From Dehalococcoidia bacterium (lineage in GTDB: Bacteria > Chloroflexota > Dehalococcoidia > GIF9 > AB-539-J10), in contig SOJB01000097.1 of assembly GCA_004376695.1 (NCBI GenBank), positions 1 to 5,100 on the forward strand: a stretch of 5,100 bases of DNA, read 5' to 3'. The position numbers and the translations under genes were made by a program. The notes beneath the pieces are model-generated. The model worked only from the letters and a program-made list of their open reading frames with translations, did no database searches and was not told where the DNA came from. Numbering within the stretch: the stretch's first letter is position 1; the number at the start of each line of letters is the position of its first letter. Below, piece by piece: positions 1-5,100 of the stretch.

Positions 1-328
1 TTTCGCCGTGGAGGTAACTGATGCGAACCAAAACACCGCCACTGCCTCATTGTCTCTCAGGATCTTCGAGGGTTGTTTTATCGCCACCGCAGCCTATGGA
101 ACTGAGACAGCGAAGGAGATAGACATCCTGAGAGAGTTCAGGGACACGGTTCTGCTACCTAACAGTTTGGGTGCCAGGTTTGTCTCTTTCTATTATGAAA
201 CCAGTCCTCCCATAGCCGACTTCATCTCCCAACACGAGTTTCTCAGAACAGCGGCGAGGGTGGGCTTTGTTGACCCAATTGTGAGAATCATCAGTTGGAG
301 CCACGATTTGTGGTCGCCGACAGGCTGA
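1..328 (+). CDS. CFI-box C-terminal domain surface protein (partial, 5' end outside window)
   Basis: This is the last 108 residues of a longer protein; the reading frame is open to the window edge (it enters as Phe-Ala-Val-Glu-Val-Thr-Asp), so the GTG at position 8 is very unlikely to be a start. Fragment residues 1-22 (VTDANQNTATASLSLRI) read like the final beta strands of an Ig- or cadherin-like repeat, as found in bacterial surface proteins. Residues 25-33 are CFIATAAYG, the hallmark of the CFI-box C-terminal domain. The rest fits that family: an LREFRD segment at 43-48, YYETSPPIADFI at 64-75, then HEFLRTAARV and a DPIV segment near the end. The family is known from C-termini of large exported proteins; its exact role, possibly in sorting or anchoring, is not settled to my knowledge. 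No catalytic residues are visible. The rest of the protein and its export signal lie upstream. A decayed copy of the C-terminal part of this domain follows at 408-500. Domain identity is confident; function is not. Confidence 0.8.
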   Translation, partial: FAVEVTDANQNTATASLSLRIFEGCFIATAAYGTETAKEIDILREFRDTVLLPNSLGARFVSFYYETSPPIADFISQHEFLRTAARVGFVDPIVRIISWSHDLWSPTG

Positions 329-338
329 TGAGCACAGC

Positions 339-384
339 GTCGCTTCCCGAGTAAGCGACAGGGGGTGGGGCTTCCCCCACCCCC
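339..384 (+). terminator. Two tandem hairpins, possible terminator of the CFI-box gene
   Basis: Two perfect hairpins stand one after the other, starting 10 bases after the stop codon of the CFI-box gene. The first has 7-bp arms (GTCGCTT at 339-345, AAGCGAC at 353-359) with a 7-nt loop. The second has 10-bp arms (GGGGGTGGGG at 361-370, CCCCACCCCC at 375-384) around a CTTC tetraloop. Only two T residues follow the second stem, so this is not a textbook intrinsic terminator. Its position and the very stable GC stem still make a transcription stop or mRNA 3'-end stabiliser the simplest reading. No better stop for the leftward amidase gene is visible, so it could also act on that transcript. Confidence 0.55.
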
Positions 385-407
385 TTCGACGTCTATTCCA
401 AACACCA

Positions 408-500
408 ACCGCCTGCTTCGTTACCGTCCTCATCTTGCGACACGAGATCCTCGGAACAGCGGTGAGGGTGAGCCTTATTGACCCAGTTGTTGCTGCCTAA
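408..500 (+). pseudogene. Relic of a second CFI-box C-terminal domain
   Basis: The stretch reads in frame on the + strand as ...ILRHEILGTAVRVSLIDPVVAA and stops at TAA 498-500. It aligns without gaps to the end of the upstream CFI-box protein (QHEFLRTAARVGFVDPIVRI), offset by 208 bases. Positions 441-490 match 233-282 at 42 of 50 bases; similarity continues weakly, still codon by codon, back to about 408. The substitutions mostly swap similar residues (F/I, V/I, F/L, A/V, I/V). The CFIATAAYG box and any plausible start codon are missing, so this is a broken remnant and not a gene. It is probably what is left after tandem duplication, or recombination between related CFI-box genes, removed the rest. 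Unlike the intact copy it ends shortly after DPVV, without the 14-residue tail RIISWSHDLWSPTG. Confidence 0.6.
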
Positions 501-582
501 TGACGTGAAAGGAGAGCGCTTGCACTCACAGTAGCGGAGAATCCCAGAACAAGCACGTGTTTGCTCATAAAAGGGCATATCG

Positions 583-2016
583 TCAGGCCGAAACCGGAGG
601 CCTTCTGTCGGCCCACGGCCGGGCCGCCTCGAGTTGCGCGGCGAGGCGAAACAGCGTGGCCTCGTCGCCGAAGCGTCCGACGAAATGCGAGCCTATCGGC
701 AGATTCTCAGAGTTCCAGTACAGCGGCACCGACATTGCCGGTTGGCCGGTGATATTGCAGAGAGGTGTGAAAGGTATGAACTCAGCGGCACGGAAGAGGG
801 CCTGCCATGGATTATCCGGAGGGGCAAAGAAACTGCCTAGCGGGAGAGGGGGCTGAGCAAGCGTCGGTGTGAGCAATACGTCGAAATCCAGGCAGAAGCG
901 GGCGACTTGACGGGAGAGCCGCTGCAGAGTTGTCACCGCAATGAGATAGGCAGACGAGCTTTGCTGACGGGCTCTTTCCGCAAGAGCCCATGTCAGGGGT
1001 TCGAACTGCTCCGGGGTTGGCGCCCGTCCTGTCGCAAGTGCCATACCATCTATTGACCAGGCGGCCACGGCGGACCAGACGGAGGCAAAGGACTGCATCA
1101 TCAGTTGACCGGGCAAGTCCATTTTGACCTCGATAACATCATGACCAAGCTCGGCACAGAGCTTTGCTGCATCGAACACCGCACTCACACAGTCGGGATG
1201 TATCTTCACTTCGGTGACGGGCCGGGCAGTGAAGGCGATGCGCAGTCGTCCTGGATCGGCACCCACTTCATCGATGAACGGCCGCTCGGGCTGAGGCGCC
1301 CAGTACGGGTCGCCGACATCAGGTCCTGCTGTGGCGTCCAGCAAAGAGGCGCTATCGCGCACAGTTCGAGTGATGGCGTGCTCGGCAATCAGCCCGCTCC
1401 CCATATCGCCGAAGTCGGGACCGAGAGGATTACGCGCCCGCGTCGGCTTGAGGCCGAACAGGCCGCAGCAGGAGGCAGGGATCCGAATCGATCCTCCCCC
1501 GTCGTTGCCGTGCGCCATGGGCACCAATCCGGCAGCCACTGCCACCGCCGACCCCCCGCTAGACCCGCCCGGCGTGCGGTTCCTATCCCACGGGTTGCGA
1601 GCGGGACCGTGCAGGCGCGACTCGGTGGTAGGGAGAATACCGAACTCGGGCAAGTTCGTCTTGCCCAGGATGATCAGCCCGGCGCGCTTATATCTGACAA
1701 CGAGTTCCGAGTCGTGGTTGGGGACGTAATCGGAAAGAGCAGCGGACCCACATGTCATACGTACCCCGGAGTAACCTGCAATCAAGTCCTTGAGCAAGAA
1801 CGGCACACCGCTGAACGGCCCCTCGGGCAGCCTGCTGGTCGCCGCAGTGCGCGCCTCTTCATACATGCTCGTGACCACCGCATTGAGAGTCGGATTGAGG
1901 CGCTCGATACGGTTGATAGCTGCCTCTACCAGCTCGATCGGCTTGAGTTCCTTGCGCCGCACCAGGTCGGCCTGGGCAGTAGCATCAAGCCATGTGACTT
2001 CATCGGGATTTACCAT
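583..2016 (-). CDS. Amidase, amidase-signature family (NylA-like)
   Basis: Predicted cytoplasmic amide hydrolase of 477 residues, a normal length for the amidase-signature family. The family's Lys/cis-Ser/Ser triad is complete: Lys76 in PFLLKD, cis-Ser152 in TPGGSSGGSA, and nucleophile Ser176 in NDGGGSIRIP. The spacing between the two serines (24) equals that of fatty acid amide hydrolase. The usual DTGGS is DGGGS here, and the following PASCCGLFGLKP resembles 6-aminohexanoate-cyclic-dimer hydrolase (NylA) and related amidases more than GatA of the tRNA amidotransferase. The C-terminus has the normal TGQPAMSVPL, LPIGSHFVG and FGDEATLFRLAAQLE elements. No signal peptide or membrane segment is seen. 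The start is the ATG at 2016-2014, because a GTG nine bases upstream lies inside the Shine-Dalgarno sequence. It is transcribed divergently from the acsE operon, has no gatB or gatC beside it, and appears more GC-rich than its neighbours. The true substrate cannot be told from sequence. Confidence 0.92.
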   Translation of the reverse strand: MVNPDEVTWLDATAQADLVRRKELKPIELVEAAINRIERLNPTLNAVVTSMYEEARTAATSRLPEGPFSGVPFLLKDLIAGYSGVRMTCGSAALSDYVPNHDSELVVRYKRAGLIILGKTNLPEFGILPTTESRLHGPARNPWDRNRTPGGSSGGSAVAVAAGLVPMAHGNDGGGSIRIPASCCGLFGLKPTRARNPLGPDFGDMGSGLIAEHAITRTVRDSASLLDATAGPDVGDPYWAPQPERPFIDEVGADPGRLRIAFTARPVTEVKIHPDCVSAVFDAAKLCAELGHDVIEVKMDLPGQLMMQSFASVWSAVAAWSIDGMALATGRAPTPEQFEPLTWALAERARQQSSSAYLIAVTTLQRLSRQVARFCLDFDVLLTPTLAQPPLPLGSFFAPPDNPWQALFRAAEFIPFTPLCNITGQPAMSVPLYWNSENLPIGSHFVGRFGDEATLFRLAAQLEAARPWADRRPPVSA

Positions 2017-2020
2017 CCTT

Positions 2021-2030
2021 ATCACCTCCT
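2021..2030 (-). promoter_or_regulatory. Extended Shine-Dalgarno site of the amidase gene
   Basis: On the minus strand AGGAGGTGAT is complementary over all ten bases to the 3' end of 16S rRNA. The AGGAGG core ends 8 bases before the ATG at 2016-2014. The in-frame GTG (2025-2023) overlaps this site and so cannot use it, which fixes the ATG as the start and shortens the longest possible reading frame by three residues. Confidence 0.85.
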
Positions 2031-2080
2031 GCAGGATAACAGGCTATTTGGTTTCCTTTCAAAGCTAACTCTTTGTAGCC

Positions 2081-2102
2081 CCCACAGAGCATATGTTGTG
2101 GG
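2081..2102. promoter_or_regulatory. Inverted repeat in the divergent intergenic region (possible operator)
   Basis: CCCACA (2081-2086) and its exact reverse complement TGTGGG (2097-2102) flank a 10-bp AT-leaning centre containing CATATG. The centre-to-centre distance of 16 bp would suit a dimeric regulator. It lies 51 bp upstream of the amidase SD site and about 90 bp upstream of the -35 box of the acs operon. A 6-bp arm can occur by chance and no protein is assigned. I see no convincing -35/-10 pair for the amidase in this gap. Confidence 0.25.
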
Positions 2103-2190
2103 CAGTGTGCCAATCCGGTTGCCGCCGAAAACGCTGACCAACATGGAATGCTACAACCAGTCGTCGCTTTCAGTCAAGGCCTCAGATGAT

Positions 2191-2219
2191 TTGACAAATG
2201 GCCTTTTCCCTGCTATATT
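2191..2219 (+). promoter_or_regulatory. Sigma-70-type promoter of the acsE-acsD-cdhA operon
   Basis: A perfect -35 box TTGACA (2191-2196) is followed by a 17-bp spacer and a -10 box TATATT (2214-2219, five of six consensus bases). Transcription would begin around 2226, giving a leader of about 40 nt before the GTG start of acsE at 2267. The ATG at 2198 lies inside this promoter, which excludes it as the translation start. No operator or riboswitch-sized leader is visible between the promoter and the gene, so regulation, if any, must act at or upstream of the promoter. Confidence 0.82.
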
Positions 2220-2253
2220 TCATCGGTTTTTGCGAATATTGGATCAACGGATC

Positions 2254-2258
2254 GGAGG
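2254..2258 (+). promoter_or_regulatory. Shine-Dalgarno site that decides the acsE start
   Basis: GGAGG lies 8 bases before the GTG at 2267. There is no in-frame ATG between it and the conserved VIIGEN sequence, so GTG is the start. The protein beginning at this point lines up with the N-terminus of the Moorella enzyme (MLIIGERI). Confidence 0.8.
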
Positions 2259-2266
2259 TACTCCAC

Positions 2267-3154
2267 GTGGTCATCATAGGTGAGAACATACACGTCATCG
2301 CCCAGGCAGTTTCCACAGCGCTAAGGGAAAGAGATGCCAGAGTGATCCAGGATTTGGCGAAAGCTCAGACCGAAGCTGGAGCCGATTACATCGACCTGAA
2401 TGTCGGCCCCATGAAGAAAGACACCGAAGAGACCATGCAATGGTTGGTGAACGCAGTTCATGAGGTTGCTGATTTGCCTTTGTCCATAGATACTCTGAAT
2501 CCTGTGGCTATGGAGGCAGGCCTGAAGGCTTGCCGGAGAAGACCTTTGCTTAACTCAGCTTCGGGGAAGACTGTCTCTAAAGAGCAGATGCTGCCTTTAG
2601 CGCAAAAACACCACTGCGATGTCGTGATTTCGGTGATGACGGATAAAGGGATGCCTCCGGATGTCGAGTCTAAGGTAGAGAGCATTATGGACACGGTTGC
2701 CCACGCCAATGAACTGGGGATTCCCAACGAAGACATCTGGGTTGACCCCATACTCCTTCCCATCAGCACCGCCGGAGAGGGCCAGCGATTCACTGTGGTG
2801 AATCTGGAGTTGATCAAGATCCTTGACGATGTGCTGCCCGGAATCAAGTCCACGGTAGGGCTTTCCAATACGTCCAATGGCGTGCCAGAGCATCTCAGAC
2901 CGCATCTTAACCGTACCTACCTGGTCATGTTGGCGAGGAATAGGCTTTATTCTGCCATCGCCGATCCTCTCGATAAGGAGCTTATGAGGTTGACCAGGGG
3001 CGAAATGCCTGAGATCGTCGAACTCATCCACAAGGCTATGGACGGGGAGGACATAGACTTATCGGGTTTATCCAAAGAAGAGGTTGAGTACGTGAAGACA
3101 GCCAAGGTCCTTATGGGAGAGACCCTGTACTCTGATGCCTGGCTTGAGAGTTAA
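2267..3154 (+). CDS. acsE: Methyltetrahydrofolate:corrinoid/iron-sulfur protein methyltransferase
   Basis: Cytoplasmic enzyme of the Wood-Ljungdahl pathway that transfers the N5-methyl group of methyl-tetrahydrofolate to the cobalt of the corrinoid iron-sulfur protein. It has 295 residues from the GTG and is a single pterin-binding TIM barrel. Family motifs are in order: VIIGENIH at the N-terminus, YIDLNVGP (41-48), LPLSIDT (70-76), LLNSASG (94-100), DIWVDPILLP (156-165), VGLSNTS (197-203), RTYLVMLA (216-223) and YSAIAD (228-233). Asp75, Asn96, Asp160 and Asn201 sit where the pterin-binding residues of the Moorella thermoacetica enzyme are expected. It is roughly 30 residues longer than that 262-residue protein; the extra sequence is a charged segment near 243-275, before the conserved VLMGETLYSD end. 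Related B12-dependent methyltransferases such as MetH share the fold, but the neighbouring acsD and cdhA point firmly to AcsE. It is the first gene of the operon, with acsD starting 12 bases after its stop. Confidence 0.93.
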   Translation: MVIIGENIHVIAQAVSTALRERDARVIQDLAKAQTEAGADYIDLNVGPMKKDTEETMQWLVNAVHEVADLPLSIDTLNPVAMEAGLKACRRRPLLNSASGKTVSKEQMLPLAQKHHCDVVISVMTDKGMPPDVESKVESIMDTVAHANELGIPNEDIWVDPILLPISTAGEGQRFTVVNLELIKILDDVLPGIKSTVGLSNTSNGVPEHLRPHLNRTYLVMLARNRLYSAIADPLDKELMRLTRGEMPEIVELIHKAMDGEDIDLSGLSKEEVEYVKTAKVLMGETLYSDAWLES

Positions 3155-3166
3155 GGAGGGTAGAGA

Positions 3167-4072
3167 ATGGAATATAAAGCGCCAGTTGAAGCGTACGCTG
3201 GGGTAGTTAGAGAGATAACCATTGGAAAAGGGAAGAAGAGCCTGAAGATCGGGGGGGAGAATGTCCTTCCCTTTCATTTTTTTGACCAGGGTTCAAACCC
3301 CAATCCGCCGAAGTTTGCGCTGGAGGTTCTTGACATGAATCCTCAGGATTGGCCGAAGCACGCGCTTGAGCCCTTACAGGATGTGATCTCCGACCCCATT
3401 CGTTGGGCTAAGAAATGCCAGGGCTTTGCGGTGGACGCCGTTTCGCTTTACCTGATGAGTACCGACCCGGCAGTCAAGGATACTCCTGCTGACAAGGCAG
3501 CGGCTTTGGCTAAAGAAGTGGGCGACGCAATAAATGTGCCTTTGATTGTCTATGGTTCAGGAGATGAAAAGAAGGATGTTGAGGTTCTTTCCAAGGTTGC
3601 GGAAGTATGTGATGGAATGAACCTCCTCATTGGCCCGGTGCTCAAGGAGAACTACGAAGCGGTGGGCAGGGCAATTCTGGATCACGGGCATACAGCTATT
3701 ACCCAGAGTCCTCTGGATATCAACCTGCTTAAGGAGTTGAACGTGAAGGTTGGCAAGTTCTTTCCCTCGGACAGAATCGTGATTGACCCCCTATCTTCAG
3801 CGTTGGGCTACGGCATGGAATACAGCTTCTCTCTGATTGAAAGGGTGAAACAGATTGGTATTATCACAAGAGACAGTATGACCATGATGCCGATTATTGC
3901 CAATCTTGGTGGGGAGTGCTGGAAGACAAAACAGGCTAAGGAAAACAAGGAGCGAGGATTGCTTTGGGAAGGAATAACAGCGCTATCGCTCTTGCTGGCC
4001 GGCGCTAACATCCTTGTCTTGCGGCATCCCGAGACTTTGAGTTTAGTCAAAGAGACAATGGAGGTGAAATAG
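3167..4072 (+). CDS. acsD: Corrinoid/iron-sulfur protein small subunit
   Basis: Small subunit (301 residues) of the corrinoid iron-sulfur protein, the heterodimer that carries the methyl group from AcsE to acetyl-CoA synthase. In the known family this TIM-barrel subunit packs against the cobalamin held by the large subunit AcsC. Recognised segments are GGENVLPFHFF (29-39), DWPKHALEPLQDVISDPIRWAKKC (61-84, with the family's DP-x-RWA-x-KC), NVPLIVYGSGD (123-133), NLLIGP (152-157), SPLDINLLKELN (181-192), RIVIDPLSSALGYGMEYSFS (203-222), MPIIANLGGECW (241-252) and ERGLLWEG (262-269). Its length is close to Moorella AcsD and shorter than archaeal CdhD as I recall that family, so it is bacterial in style. 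The SD site AAGGAGG (3153-3159) overlaps the stop codon of acsE, so translation of the two genes is probably coupled. The partner gene acsC is not in the window. Confidence 0.93.
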   Translation: MEYKAPVEAYAGVVREITIGKGKKSLKIGGENVLPFHFFDQGSNPNPPKFALEVLDMNPQDWPKHALEPLQDVISDPIRWAKKCQGFAVDAVSLYLMSTDPAVKDTPADKAAALAKEVGDAINVPLIVYGSGDEKKDVEVLSKVAEVCDGMNLLIGPVLKENYEAVGRAILDHGHTAITQSPLDINLLKELNVKVGKFFPSDRIVIDPLSSALGYGMEYSFSLIERVKQIGIITRDSMTMMPIIANLGGECWKTKQAKENKERGLLWEGITALSLLLAGANILVLRHPETLSLVKETMEVK

Positions 4073-4074
4073 AG

Positions 4075-5100
4075 ATGGCCATAGCGGAGAGAAAGCTACC
4101 AAGGAAACTGGAAGAGCTATACGAGCGTATTAGAGCTGAGATTCCCTGGGAGCCAGTGGGTCCCACTCCCATGCCTGACATTCCCGATCTCAGGAACTGG
4201 GACATGCGGCTGCTGAAGACATACAAGCCATTCTATGCACCCTTTTGCGACCTGTGCTGTCTATGTACCTACGGCAAATGTGACCTTACGGCAGGCAAGA
4301 GGGGAGCTTGCGGAATCGATATAGCTACTCAGCAAGCAAGAATGGTGCTTCTGGCCTGCCTGATGGGATGTTCGGCCCACGCCGCTCATGGAGCGCATAT
4401 TTTGGAGCATCTAATAGAGAAGCACGGCGTGGATAAGAAGATAGACTTAGGCGGATCAATCGATATCGAAGCACCACACATCAGGACTGTCCTGGGATTG
4501 AAACCGGAGACGTTAGGGGACCTTCAAATAGCTGTAGAATATGTCTTCAAAGAGATTGCTCATCTTCTTGATTCTTGCCATACGGGACAGGAGGGAAGCG
4601 CGCTGGACTACGAGTCGAAAGCGCTGCATGCTGGCATGCTGGACCACGTTGGAATGGAGGCGGCTGATATCGCTCAAATCGTAGGGTTTGGATTTCCCAC
4701 TTCAGTTGCCGATACACCCCTGGTTGATATGGGATGGGGAGCTATAGACAAAAGCAAACCGACAATTCTGGTATCAGGGCATAACCCGGCTACATCCACA
4801 GAGCTGATTGATTATCTACGAGAACACAACCTAGAGGATGAGGTTGAGGTAGCAGGCGTTTGCTGCACTGCCCTGGAGACCACCAGGTATTCAGACAGAG
4901 CTAAGATCGTCGGACCCCTCTCACGACAGCTTTTCTTCATGAGAGCCGGCATCGCCGATGTGATAATGACTGATGAGCAGTGTATCAGAACCGATACGCC
5001 TCAGGAAGCAGCCAAGGTGGGGTCAGCAGTTATCGCCTGCCTGGACAAAGCTATGTATGGACTTGAGGATGCCACTGAACTGGATACAGATGAGATAGTA
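4075..5100 (+). CDS. cdhA: CO dehydrogenase/acetyl-CoA decarbonylase alpha subunit, archaeal type (partial, 3' end outside window)
   Basis: First 342 residues of a Ni-Fe-S CO dehydrogenase that interconverts CO2 and CO for acetyl-CoA synthesis; the frame is open to the window end, and archaeal CdhA proteins are roughly 800 residues. The start ATG is 2 bases after the acsD stop, with SD GGAGGTGA (4060-4067) inside the end of acsD, so the genes are translationally coupled. Cys58, 61, 62, 64, 69 and 79 (CX2CCXCX4CX9C, followed by GID) form the B/D-cluster region in the CdhA pattern, distinct from the CooS/AcsA pattern. His102, His105 and His108 repeat every three residues, like the proton-transfer histidines of CooS. 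His236 (SGHN), Cys263/264 (VCCTA) and Cys303 (DEQC) match the first C-cluster ligands. DIEAPHIRTVLGLKP, HTGQEGS, ESKALHAGM and GPLSRQL are also CdhA-like. The remaining C-cluster cysteines and the ferredoxin-like insert of the archaeal enzymes would lie downstream. The bacterial AcsA/CooS type is unlikely. Confidence 0.92.
   Translation, partial: MAIAERKLPRKLEELYERIRAEIPWEPVGPTPMPDIPDLRNWDMRLLKTYKPFYAPFCDLCCLCTYGKCDLTAGKRGACGIDIATQQARMVLLACLMGCSAHAAHGAHILEHLIEKHGVDKKIDLGGSIDIEAPHIRTVLGLKPETLGDLQIAVEYVFKEIAHLLDSCHTGQEGSALDYESKALHAGMLDHVGMEAADIAQIVGFGFPTSVADTPLVDMGWGAIDKSKPTILVSGHNPATSTELIDYLREHNLEDEVEVAGVCCTALETTRYSDRAKIVGPLSRQLFFMRAGIADVIMTDEQCIRTDTPQEAAKVGSAVIACLDKAMYGLEDATELDTDEIV

Noticed and set aside
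550..563. Near-palindrome CAAGCACGTGTTTG downstream of the amidase stop
   Set aside because: It has no loop and one mismatch, so it is not a terminator hairpin, and a 14-bp near-palindrome without context is weak evidence for a binding site.
155..578. Two minus-strand frames with a shared NNWVNKAHP-like sequence
   Set aside because: The resemblance only reflects the duplicated CFI-box coding segment read on the opposite strand; the + strand reading matches a known domain family and is preferred.
583..2016. Amidase as GatA of the Asp/Glu-tRNA amidotransferase
   Set aside because: There is no gatB or gatC nearby and the nucleophile motif is DGGGSIRIPASCC rather than the DTGGSIRQPA typical of GatA.
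2023..2025. GTG as start of the amidase
   Set aside because: It is part of the AGGAGGTGAT Shine-Dalgarno sequence for the ATG at 2016.
2198..2266. ATG at 2198 as start of acsE
   Set aside because: It lies between the -35 and -10 boxes, lacks an SD site, and would add 23 residues with no counterpart in the family; GTG 2267 has a well-placed GGAGG.
1105..2283. Long open frame on the + strand opposite the amidase, running into the acsE start region
   Set aside because: It is antisense to a clear amidase with an intact triad, has low-complexity Arg/Gly-rich protein with no recognisable domain, runs through the acs promoter, and has no RBS. Long antisense frames are common opposite GC-rich genes.
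1..5100. CRISPR array, tRNA, rRNA or insertion sequence
   Set aside because: No regularly spaced direct repeats, cloverleaf-like sequences, rRNA signatures or transposase frames were seen on either strand.

Overview
The window looks like a piece of an anaerobic bacterial genome that carries the Wood-Ljungdahl (reductive acetyl-CoA) pathway. It holds a near-consensus sigma-70-type promoter and strong Shine-Dalgarno sites, so a bacterial host is more likely than an archaeal one, even though the last gene encodes an archaeal-type CO dehydrogenase subunit. A Chloroflexota (Dehalococcoidia-like) or similar uncultured anaerobe is my best guess. That is inference from gene content and cannot be proven from this window.

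Left part (1-582, + strand): the C-terminal end of a probable surface or secreted protein, with the end of an Ig/cadherin-like beta domain followed by a CFI-box C-terminal domain (CFIATAAYG). After its stop come two back-to-back hairpins. Next is a decayed partial second copy of the same C-terminal domain, 84% identical over 50 nt and still in a readable frame up to its own stop at 498-500. Positions 501-582 hold nothing I can identify.

Middle part (583-2016, - strand): a complete amidase-signature enzyme with an intact Lys/cis-Ser/Ser triad, most like the 6-aminohexanoate-cyclic-dimer hydrolase (NylA) subgroup. By eye it is more GC-rich than its neighbours. The 250-bp gap between it and the next gene is a divergent intergenic region with an inverted repeat and the promoter of the rightward operon.

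Right part (2267-5100, + strand): a tightly packed operon, acsE - acsD - cdhA. AcsE moves the methyl group from methyl-tetrahydrofolate to the corrinoid iron-sulfur protein (CFeSP). AcsD is the small subunit of CFeSP. CdhA, cut by the window end, is the Ni-Fe-S CO dehydrogenase subunit that reduces CO2 to CO. Together they supply the methyl and carbonyl groups that acetyl-CoA synthase joins. The acetyl-CoA synthase, the CFeSP large subunit and the epsilon (CdhB) subunit are not in the window and would be expected just downstream. The most interesting point is the combination: bacterial-style methyl-branch proteins (AcsE, AcsD) in one transcription unit with an archaeal-style CdhA, all behind a bacterial promoter.
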